From JAIVJN01 sp036732565 (GTDB lineage Bacteria > Acidobacteriota > Vicinamibacteria > Vicinamibacterales > UBA2999), in assembly GCA_036732565.1 (NCBI GenBank), contig DAINCF010000474.1, positions 1 to 5,660 of the forward strand: a stretch of 5,660 bases of DNA. Direction: 5' to 3'. Shown here one piece after another: positions 1 to 4,807 of this stretch. The translations under genes and the position numbers were made by a program. The notes under the pieces were generated by a model that worked only from the letters and a program-made list of their open reading frames with translations, searched no databases and had not been told where the DNA came from. Position 1 is the stretch's first letter. Every line of letters starts with the position of its first letter.

Positions 1-395
1 GGGCCCCTGTAGTCGAGCGGCTTCAGCAGCACGCCGTTGACCAGCGAGAAGATCGCCGTATTGGCGGCGATGCCAAGCGCCAGCGAGAGGATCGCGACCG
101 TGGCGAAGCCGGGGTTCTTGCGAATGACGCGCGAGGAGTAGCGCAGGTCTTGCAGCACCGCGTCGAGGGCCGGGAGACCGCGCTGGTCACGACAGCTTTC
201 CTTCGCCGACTCGACGTTGCCGAATTGGAGTCGAGCCCGACGATAGGCTTCGTCGTGGGCGAGGCCGCGGTGCATGTGCTCTTCGGCGAGCAAGTGGATA
301 TGGGATTCGAGCTCGTCTGCGAGATCGCGGTCCGGATGTCGGAGGTGGAGGCTTCCGAGGAGTCGATTCCACGAGCGCCGCAGGGCGCGGATCAT
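1..395 (-). CDS. ADOP-type MacB/FtsX-like permease, N-terminal part (runs off left edge)
   Basis: Only the first 131 residues are in the window; the frame is open to position 1. Residues about 20-70 form the charged helical prefix typical of ADOP permeases (ADELESHIHLLAEEH, then RRARLQFGN). A short linker (QDLRYSSRVIRKNPGF, about 82-97) leads into the first membrane helix at about 96-118, with the MacB-like signature LSLALGIAANTAIFS. The family consists of FtsX/MacB-type inner-membrane permeases without a fused ATPase, thought to act in efflux or in handling envelope substrates; the substrate is unknown. The ATG (395-393) overlaps the padR stop as ATGA, so translation is probably coupled and padR-permease form an operon. 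Family identity rests on the N-terminal motifs alone; the periplasmic domain and the second half lie outside the window. Confidence 0.9.
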   Translation of the reverse strand, partial: MIRALRRSWNRLLGSLHLRHPDRDLADELESHIHLLAEEHMHRGLAHDEAYRRARLQFGNVESAKESCRDQRGLPALDAVLQDLRYSSRVIRKNPGFATVAILSLALGIAANTAIFSLVNGVLLKPLDYRG

Positions 396-736
396 GCCTT
401 CGATCCCTTCAGCGCCACGAAGCGGGCGATGATGTCGGCCGCCTGGGCCCACTGGGTCAGCTCCGACGTCAACTGCTTCTGCCCCGTCTTGGTGATCCGG
501 TAGAACTTGGCGCGCCGATTGTTGTCCGAGACGCCCCACTGCGAGGCGATGGCGCCTTCCTGTTCGAGCTTCAGCAGCACCGGGTACAGCGTCCCGTGGT
601 TGATCGACAGCAGGTTGTCGCTGGTCTGCTCGATCCGACGCGCGATGCCGTAGCCATGCTGCGGTCCCATGGCGTTGAGGGTCTTGAGGACCATGAGGGC
701 GAGCGTGCCCTGCCAGACTTCGGTCTTGGCGTTCAT
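392..736 (-). CDS. PadR-family transcriptional regulator (acidobacterial ADOP-linked type)
   Basis: This encodes a 114-residue winged-helix regulator. The N-terminus has the usual PadR opening (QGTLALMVLKTLNAMGPQHGYGIARRIEQ, about residues 8-36). The recognition region INHGTLYPVLLKLEQEGAI and the wing with NNRRAKFYRIT follow, then a short C-terminal dimerisation helix. The length matches the short acidobacterial PadR group that pairs with ADOP permeases. I place the start at 736 because MNAKTEVWQGTL is the family's normal N-terminus; an in-frame ATG at 781 would add 15 residues with no counterpart. A weak GGGA lies 6 nt upstream of the chosen start. The gene overlaps the downstream permease by ATGA. 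As in this family generally, it probably represses its own operon and responds to a ligand or stress; the effector cannot be read from the sequence. Confidence 0.92.
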   Translation of the reverse strand: MNAKTEVWQGTLALMVLKTLNAMGPQHGYGIARRIEQTSDNLLSINHGTLYPVLLKLEQEGAIASQWGVSDNNRRAKFYRITKTGQKQLTSELTQWAQAADIIARFVALKGSKA

Positions 737-750
737 ATTGGTTCCCAATA
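736..750. promoter_or_regulatory. Inverted repeat abutting the padR start, candidate PadR operator
   Basis: TATTGG-TTC-CCAATA is a perfect 6-bp inverted repeat with a 3-bp centre. It touches the padR start codon and overlaps its weak ribosome binding site. The inner GTTCCC (741-746) is also matched by GGGAAC at 772-777, giving a second, wider dyad in the padR/PRPP-synthase divergent spacer. PadR proteins commonly autoregulate through dyads near their start. Assigning this one as the operator is inference. Confidence 0.35.
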
Positions 751-795
751 CGAGCATGACAGATCTCTGATGGGAACGCAAAGTGCGCGGCCGGC

Positions 796-801
796 TATGA
801 T
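796..801 (+). promoter_or_regulatory. Candidate -10 element of the PRPP synthase gene
   Basis: TATGAT (5 of 6 bases match TATAAT) lies just upstream of the ATG at 814. No good -35 hexamer stands 16-18 bp upstream. A transcript starting about 7 bp downstream of it would have a leader of only about 5-6 nt. This agrees with the absence of any Shine-Dalgarno sequence before the ATG and suggests near-leaderless initiation. Confidence 0.35.
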
Positions 802-813
802 GCTCCGTGTCCT

Positions 814-1755
814 ATGAACAGAATCGTCGTCTTCAGCGGGCAGGCGCATCCTGACCTGGCGCGGGCGCTGTGCAAGCGGCTGAAGATTCGCCTCAGCTCC
901 TCCACCACCTCGACCTTCAGCAACGATTGCCTCGGCGTGCAGCTGGAAGCCAACTGCCGCGAGGCCGACGTGTTCATCGTTCAACCGCTGACGCCGCCCG
1001 TGCAGCATCATCTGATGGAGCTGCTGCTGATGCTGGACGCGGCACGAGGCGCGTCAGCCGCGCGGATCACCGCCGTCATCCCGCACTTCGCGTACGCGCG
1101 GTCCGACAAGAAGGACGCGCCGCGCATCTCGATTGCGGCACGCCTGGTCGCCGATCTCCTGGTCGCGGCTGGCGCCAGCCGCGTGCTCGCGATGACGCTG
1201 CATTCCCCGCAGGTGCACGGGTTCTTCAGCGTGCCGGTCGATCACATGAACGCGCTCGAGGTGCTCGCCCGGCACTTTCGCCGGCAACGCTGGAAGAACA
1301 CGGTGGTCGTCTCGCCGGACCTCGGCAATGCGAAGGCGGCGTCCCACTTCGCGCGGAGTCTGCGGGTGCCCTTGGCCGCCGGGAGCAAGAAACGCCTGAG
1401 CGACGATCGTGTGGTCATCGACGCGCTGGTCGGCGACGTCGCGGGCAAGAACGTCATCGTCCTCGACGATGAGATCGCCAACGGCGGCACGATCGTCGAG
1501 CTGCTGGATCGGCTCCGCGAGCGCCGGGTGAAGCGGATCGCCGTGGCCTGCACGCACGGCCTCTTCACCGGGCCAGCCATCGCGCGTCTTGGCTCACAGT
1601 CCGATATCGCCGAAATCGTCACCACCGACACCGTGCCGATTCCAGCGGCGAAGCGGCTGCCGAACATGACGATCCTGTCGGTCGCGCCGCTCCTCGCGGA
1701 GACGATTCGACGAGTCCACGTCGGCGAGTCCGTCAGCGTCCTCTTCGACGGATGA
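814..1755 (+). CDS. Ribose-phosphate pyrophosphokinase (PRPP synthase) family protein, variant motifs
   Basis: At 313 residues this has the usual length of PRPP synthases, which make PRPP from ribose 5-phosphate and ATP for nucleotide, His, Trp and NAD synthesis. Recognisable in order are DVFIVQ (52-57), LMELLLMLDAARGASAARITAVIPHFAYARSDKK (67-100), the ATP-site histidine in TLHSPQVHGFF (128-138), VVVSPDLG (164-171), the flexible-loop basic residues KKRLSDD (192-198), and the PRPP loop DDEIANGGT (218-226). The layout is that of a complete two-domain enzyme. Several motif positions differ from the classical E. coli type: DLH is TLH, the loop DDMIDTGGT is DDEIANGGT, and the FxDGE-like element is FSNDC (35-39). 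I believe these are traits of a subfamily rather than decay. The ATG at 814 is the only possible start, because an in-frame stop lies at 757-759 and no alternative initiator follows. There is no clear ribosome binding site. The gene is divergent from padR. I withhold the symbol prs because of the motif changes. Confidence 0.88.
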   Translation: MNRIVVFSGQAHPDLARALCKRLKIRLSSSTTSTFSNDCLGVQLEANCREADVFIVQPLTPPVQHHLMELLLMLDAARGASAARITAVIPHFAYARSDKKDAPRISIAARLVADLLVAAGASRVLAMTLHSPQVHGFFSVPVDHMNALEVLARHFRRQRWKNTVVVSPDLGNAKAASHFARSLRVPLAAGSKKRLSDDRVVIDALVGDVAGKNVIVLDDEIANGGTIVELLDRLRERRVKRIAVACTHGLFTGPAIARLGSQSDIAEIVTTDTVPIPAAKRLPNMTILSVAPLLAETIRRVHVGESVSVLFDG

Positions 1756-1853
1756 ACGATGCGTTGACGGAGGCCAAGGTTGGGGTCGAAGCATGGAGGT
1801 GCGCGAAAATCGAGCGTCTACTAGATAAGGACGCAGCGTCCAGGCCAACTTGA
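1752..1853 (+). CDS. Possible 33-residue ORF overlapping the PRPP synthase stop
   Basis: An ATG at 1752 overlaps the PRPP synthase stop as ATGA and opens a 33-codon frame ending in TGA at 1851-1853. The peptide begins MNDALTEAKVGVEAW and ends with a charged stretch KIERLLDKDAASRPT. It has no Shine-Dalgarno of its own, so it could be made only by translational coupling. It matches nothing I recognise, and a frame this short can arise by chance. A palindrome (1829-1841) lies inside its 3' end, which fits non-coding sequence just as well. Confidence 0.18.
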   Translation: MNDALTEAKVGVEAWRCAKIERLLDKDAASRPT

Positions 1854-1879
1854 CGAAGTTTACGAGGAGGTCACAGCGC

Positions 1880-1899
1880 GGTCCGCCTGAAGGCGGACC
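1880..1899. repeat. REP-like palindromic hairpin
   Basis: GGTCCGCCT (1880-1888) and AGGCGGACC (1891-1899) form a perfect GC-rich inverted repeat around a central GA. A hairpin would have an 8-bp stem and a TGAA tetraloop. There is no T-tract on either side, so it is a poor intrinsic terminator. Its location between convergent genes is typical of dispersed REP-type elements. Only one copy is visible here, so repeat status is inferred. Confidence 0.4.
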
Positions 1900-2055
1900 C
1901 CACGCCCGTCTGCTCCAGAGCGTGCACCTGGAGGACCGGCATGTCGAGCGTGTCTTGCGGGAAGGGAAATCGAGACGATGGCATCCAGCTCGTGTTACCT
2001 CAACCTTCGACACAGGCTAGGGCAGCGCTGTGCGACGGTCACCGGCTGGTGCTCG

Positions 2056-2094
2056 AACACAACAGCCCGGATCCCTTTTGAAGATCCGGGCTGT
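2056..2094 (-). terminator. Probable rho-independent terminator of the RRM protein gene
   Basis: On the minus strand, a perfect 12-bp stem (ACAGCCCGGATC / GATCCGGGCTGT, arms 2083-2094 and 2062-2073) encloses a 9-nt loop (2074-2082). It starts 25 bp after the RRM gene stop. The tail is U-rich but broken by G (TGTGTT at 2061-2056). On the plus strand the stem is followed by CGACAGGGG, so it is unlikely to terminate that direction by the intrinsic mechanism. Confidence 0.65.
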
Positions 2095-2119
2095 CGACAG
2101 GGGACGAGGCGCTATCGGC

Positions 2120-2425
2120 TTACCAGCGCGCTTCGCGCGACTGGCGACCGCCAAATCCGCCGCCGTTCTGGCGCGGCGCCATCGGCTTGGCTTCGTTGAC
2201 CGTCAGGCTGCGCCCACCGTACTGGTGCTTGTCGAGCTCGCTGATCGCGCGCCGTGCGCCTTCGACGTCGTTCATTTCGACGAAGGCAAATCCTCGCGCC
2301 TGGCCCGTGGCTCGGTCGCGAATGATGTTGACGGTGCTCACCGGTCCGGCGCTCTCGAACAGCGCTTGCAAGTCGGACTCGGTGGCTTCGTACGGCAGAT
2401 TGCCGACATATAGTTTGGTGCTCAT
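2120..2425 (-). CDS. Single-RRM RNA-binding protein with short Gly/Arg-rich tail
   Basis: This 101-residue protein consists of one RNA recognition motif plus a short tail. RNP2 is LYVGNL (residues 5-10), RNP1 is RGFAFVEM (about 44-51), and the aromatic residues needed to stack on RNA bases are present in both. The C-terminus (about 85-101) is glycine- and arginine-rich (QNGGGFGGRQ). Small RRM proteins of this kind in bacteria bind single-stranded RNA in the cytoplasm, and in some species they rise in the cold; target RNAs are unknown. The start is well supported: AGGAG (2436-2432) lies 6 nt upstream of the ATG. The gene stands alone, with its own promoter after hxlR and its own terminator. 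A long leader precedes it. Confidence 0.95.
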   Translation of the reverse strand: MSTKLYVGNLPYEATESDLQALFESAGPVSTVNIIRDRATGQARGFAFVEMNDVEGARRAISELDKHQYGGRSLTVNEAKPMAPRQNGGGFGGRQSREARW

Positions 2426-2431
2426 GAACTA

Positions 2432-2451
2432 CTCCTGCATCTCATGGATGC
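2432..2451 (-). promoter_or_regulatory. Shine-Dalgarno with adjoining leader hairpin of the RRM gene
   Basis: On the minus strand, a hairpin with arms GCATC and GATGC (2451-2447 and 2441-2437, 5-nt loop) directly abuts the ribosome binding site AGGAG (2436-2432). The hairpin could influence ribosome access, but a 5-bp stem is modest and the regulatory role is inferred. Confidence 0.4.
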
Positions 2452-2565
2452 GACTAGATCTGATGGCAGGCTCGAGCGGAATGCTCAGCGACAAGACGCA
2501 GGAGAGGCGAGAAACTCGGATCTGATGCGGGAGGCCGATAGCGCAGCTGTCAGAAAACTGAAGGG

Positions 2566-2574
2566 AGTATACCA
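2566..2574 (-). promoter_or_regulatory. Extended -10 promoter for the RRM protein gene
   Basis: On the minus strand, TGG-TATACT is an extended -10 (TGn plus 5 of 6 consensus bases). No good -35 hexamer stands at 16-18 bp, which extended -10 promoters tolerate. Transcription would start near 2559, giving a 5' leader of about 134 nt. The site lies in the 186-bp gap between the hxlR stop and the RRM gene, so the RRM gene is probably transcribed independently. Confidence 0.5.
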
Positions 2575-2611
2575 CATAGCCGGTGCTGTGCTAGGCAAAG
2601 TTGGCTGACCA

Positions 2612-3310
2612 CTAGCTCCGGCCCACCGCCAGCGCGCGTTCCCGCACGAAACGCGCCATCGGACTCCACAGCAACCACCGCGGCAGCTGCCTCGCCAGCG
2701 CGGGAAGCCCCTCGACAATCACCGAGCGACAGCAAACGGCGGCGTCGTAGTCGACGTGTCCCAACCAGACACGATAGAAGAACGCGAGATCCGTGCGGAC
2801 GATGAGATCGGAATCGAACCCTGGAGGAGTCACACAGACCGAGACCTCTCGAGGCTCGAGCAGGAGCCACACTCGTCGTGCGCGGGGTCCCGTGAAATCG
2901 AACTCGACGACGGTACGCCGTTCCGGCAGCAGCTCGCGATTGATGCGTTGGTGAATCCTCCAGATCAATAGTCCCGCGTCCAACTCCTCGGGCCGCGGTT
3001 CGCCGAAGGCCCATCGGACGCCCCACGCGCCAAGCGTTTCGATGACCGTCTTGAGGTCTCTCCCGGCTTCAGAGAGGTGATACGCCGTTACCTTCGGTTG
3101 CGCACCGGGCAGTCGCTCCACGACGCCCGCATCTTCCAGGTCGCGAAGACGGGACGCGAGCAGCGATCGCGAGATTCCAGGCAGCCCTCGCTCGATCTCG
3201 TTGAAACGATGGCTGCCGAGAATGAGCTCCCGCACGATGAGCGGTGTCCATCGATCCGCCAGGATCTCGGACGCCCGTGCGACGGGACAGTACTGCCCGT
3301 ATTTCTGCAT
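2612..3310 (-). CDS. HxlR-family winged-helix regulator with C-terminal SCP2-like domain
   Basis: This is a 232-residue regulator. Residues 1-100 are a classical HxlR winged helix: YGQYCPVARASEILADRWTPLIVRELILGSHRFNEIERGLPGISRSLLASRLRDLEDAGVVER, then YHLSEAGRDL and a dimerisation helix. Residues about 105-220 form an extra domain (GLLIWRIHQRIN, VVEFDFTG, GFDSDLIVRTDL, RVWLGHVDYDAAV) that resembles the SCP2/sterol-carrier-like domain seen in long HxlR proteins, possibly a small hydrophobic ligand pocket. Cys8 matches the N-terminal cysteine used for redox or electrophile sensing in some HxlR proteins, so it could be a sensor (inference). I chose the ATG at 3310, which has AGGA 6 nt upstream and gives the family N-terminus; a frame open back to 3511 adds 67 low-complexity residues inside the divergent gene. 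It is divergent from the haloperoxidase gene and is a likely regulator of it. Confidence 0.93.
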   Translation of the reverse strand: MQKYGQYCPVARASEILADRWTPLIVRELILGSHRFNEIERGLPGISRSLLASRLRDLEDAGVVERLPGAQPKVTAYHLSEAGRDLKTVIETLGAWGVRWAFGEPRPEELDAGLLIWRIHQRINRELLPERRTVVEFDFTGPRARRVWLLLEPREVSVCVTPPGFDSDLIVRTDLAFFYRVWLGHVDYDAAVCCRSVIVEGLPALARQLPRWLLWSPMARFVRERALAVGRS

Positions 3311-3455
3311 GCCGCATCCTGGCACGCCCGGTTCCCCCGAGCCAGTCCAAAAAAAGAACCGGTTCGGTCCGCTCGTTGCACTTCCGCTGGGGATCTTCCC
3401 TCCATACCGTGAGTCGCGTGATCGCGACAACGCAGTCCGTCGAAGGGAGATTCGC
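3311..3455. promoter_or_regulatory. Divergent control region between hxlR and the haloperoxidase gene
   Basis: The 145-bp spacer contains the perfect 10-bp palindrome GAACCGGTTC (3356-3365) next to a run of seven A (3349-3355). A second copy of the half-site CCGGTTC lies at 3328-3334, exactly 31 bp (about three helical turns) from the copy at 3359-3365. A second dyad, GTCGCG-TGAT-CGCGAC (3413-3428), lies 27 bp upstream of the haloperoxidase ATG. The haloperoxidase ribosome binding site GGGAG is at 3445-3449. Promoter hexamers are weak; TTGCAC (3376-3381) is a possible -35 for the plus-strand gene, with no convincing -10. Confidence 0.45.
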
Positions 3456-4703
3456 ATGAAGAAGTACTTCGCCCCAACCATGGTGCTCGTGGCTCTGCTT
3501 CTGAACCCCATTCTGGCAACCGCCGACGACGCCGTGATGGAGTGGAATCAGATCGCGCTCGCCGCAACGGTCACCGCGGGTCAGGGGCCGGTTCCCCAGA
3601 TACGGACGATGACCATCGTGCAGGTCTCCGTGCACGACGCAGTGAACGCCATCACCTGCGACTACCGAACCTATCTCTCGATCCGCTGCGCCCCGTGGGG
3701 AGCGCCGGAAGCGGCGGCGATCGGCGCGGCCCACCGCGCCCTCCTCGGTCTCCTGCCTGCACAGGAGTCGGCGTTGCGCACGGCGCGCGCGGCGTCGCTC
3801 GCCGCGCACGGTTTGACGGATAGCGATCCAGGCGTCGCATTCGGCGCAGCCGTCGCGGACCTGATCCTCGCGTTTCGATCGAGCGACGGTTCGGCGCAGG
3901 CGCAGTTTCCCTATAGCGCCCCGGGGGCAGGGGATCCCGGTGTGTGGGTATCGGTTGGCGCTGCCCCACCCGTGCTGCCCGGCTGGAAAAATGTCACCCC
4001 GTGGGTCCTGCGAAACCTCTCACAGTTCGGACCCGATGCTCCGCCGCCGCTTCACAGTCGGCGTTATGCGCGCGACTACAACGAGGTGAAGGAGCTTGGG
4101 TCGCTGACCAGCCCCACGCGGACGCATGAGCAGACCGAGATCGCACGTTTCTGGCTGGCCCCGCCGGCGCCCATCTGGAACCTCGTCGCGCGCCAGCTGA
4201 TAGCCGCGCGCGGTCTGGACCTATCGGCGACGGCGCGTGCGTTCGCCCTGATGTACCTCGCGTCCGCCGATGCGAGCATCGCGTGCTGGGAGGCGAAGTA
4301 CACGTTCAATTTCTGGCGCCCCATCACGGCTATCCAGAACGGCGATGCGGACGACAACGTCCGCACCGAGGCCGATCCCGTGTGGACGCCGCTGTTTCCG
4401 ACGCCGCAGCATCCGGAGTACTTGTCCGGCCATTCGACGAACAGCAGCGCGATGGCGACCGCTCTGAAGCTGCTGTTTGGTGACGAGCCCAGCGAACCGA
4501 TCGTCGTCACGAGCGCGACGAATCCGGGCTTCGAGCGCCAGTGGGCCAGGCTGAGTGAAGGCGTGGACGAAGTGATCGAGGCCCGCATCTATGCAGGGAT
4601 TCACTACCGGTCCTCCGACGAGGACGGCGCCGCCGTCGGTCGCAGGATCGCGCGGTCTGTTGTAAACCATGCGTTGCGCGCTCGCCACCACTCGAAGGAC
4701 TGA
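3456..4703 (+). CDS. Secreted vanadium-dependent haloperoxidase / PAP2-type acid phosphatase family protein
   Basis: This 415-residue protein starts with a signal peptide: MKK, a hydrophobic core to about residue 20, and a probable signal peptidase I site after ATA (residue 23). It should therefore act in the periplasm or outside the cell. The C-terminal half holds every vanadate-site residue with the spacing of fungal vanadium chloroperoxidase: K281 and R288 (KYTFNFWRP), S324-G325-H326 (YLSGHST), R377 and H383 (RIYAGIHYR). H326 would be the acid-base histidine and H383 the vanadium-linked one. Such enzymes oxidise halides with hydrogen peroxide; the same fold in PAP2 phosphatases hydrolyses phosphate esters, so phosphatase activity is the main alternative. 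Residue 319, five before S324, is His, as in bromoperoxidases, where chloroperoxidase has Phe. The start has GGGAG 6 nt upstream; an upstream open frame to 3201 has no signal peptide. It is divergent from an HxlR regulator. Confidence 0.92.
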   Translation: MKKYFAPTMVLVALLLNPILATADDAVMEWNQIALAATVTAGQGPVPQIRTMTIVQVSVHDAVNAITCDYRTYLSIRCAPWGAPEAAAIGAAHRALLGLLPAQESALRTARAASLAAHGLTDSDPGVAFGAAVADLILAFRSSDGSAQAQFPYSAPGAGDPGVWVSVGAAPPVLPGWKNVTPWVLRNLSQFGPDAPPPLHSRRYARDYNEVKELGSLTSPTRTHEQTEIARFWLAPPAPIWNLVARQLIAARGLDLSATARAFALMYLASADASIACWEAKYTFNFWRPITAIQNGDADDNVRTEADPVWTPLFPTPQHPEYLSGHSTNSSAMATALKLLFGDEPSEPIVVTSATNPGFERQWARLSEGVDEVIEARIYAGIHYRSSDEDGAAVGRRIARSVVNHALRARHHSKD

Positions 4704-4807
4704 CTGACCGACGCACGACGCCTTGCGCGTGGATGTGAACTCTCGACAATAAAGGACATCTGAGCAGTCCGCTTGCGCGCTCGTCGTCGCGCCTGGGACG
4801 TGGTGCG
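4704..4807. other. Convergent intergenic gap without a clear terminator
   Basis: This 104-bp gap separates the ends of the haloperoxidase and phosphodiesterase genes. It contains only weak dyads, such as GCGCG...CGCGC around 4775-4792, and no stem followed by a T-run on either strand. I see no gene here. Confidence 0.5.

Larger units (their letters stand above)
1756..2119. other. 364-bp gene-poor spacer between convergent genes, rich in inverted repeats
   Basis: Apart from the possible 33-codon ORF, I see no credible gene here. Its structural elements are the near-palindrome GGACGC-A-GCGTCC (1829-1841), a small stem AACTT-GACG-AAGTT (1847-1860), the REP-like hairpin (1880-1899) and the strong hairpin of the RRM gene terminator (2062-2094). 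The PRPP synthase has no classical U-tailed terminator. One of the first three hairpins may end its transcript. Confidence 0.6.

Noticed and set aside
150..503. A 117-codon open frame on the plus strand.
   Set aside because: It lies entirely antisense to the ADOP permease and padR, both of which have clear family motifs; GC-rich DNA keeps opposite frames open.
737..781. The 15-codon upstream extension of PadR to an ATG at 781.
   Set aside because: The family N-terminus begins at the ATG at 736, and the extension would overlap the probable operator dyad.
870..1667. Several long open frames overlapping the PRPP synthase on both strands.
   Set aside because: Their translations are Arg/Ala-rich with no domain, while the PRPP synthase frame has full-length family similarity.
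1594..2013. A 139-codon minus-strand frame crossing the end of the PRPP synthase and the spacer.
   Set aside because: Its composition is low in hydrophobics and rich in Arg/Ser, it shows no motif, and it spans the REP-like hairpin; it reads as a shadow.
1978..2413. Plus-strand open frames of 73 and 127 codons over the RRM gene.
   Set aside because: They are antisense to a certain gene and run through its terminator hairpin.
3349..3365. Palindrome plus T7 run (minus strand) read as an intrinsic terminator.
   Set aside because: GAACCGGTTC leaves no loop of workable size with a strong stem, and it lies between divergent genes, where no terminator is expected.
3201..3455. The 85-codon upstream extension of the haloperoxidase.
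   Set aside because: It overlaps hxlR antisense and would bury the clear signal peptide starting at 3456.
3311..3511. The 67-codon N-terminal extension of the HxlR protein.
   Set aside because: It lies across the divergent spacer and inside the start of the haloperoxidase gene; the ATG at 3310 has a ribosome binding site and the family N-terminus.
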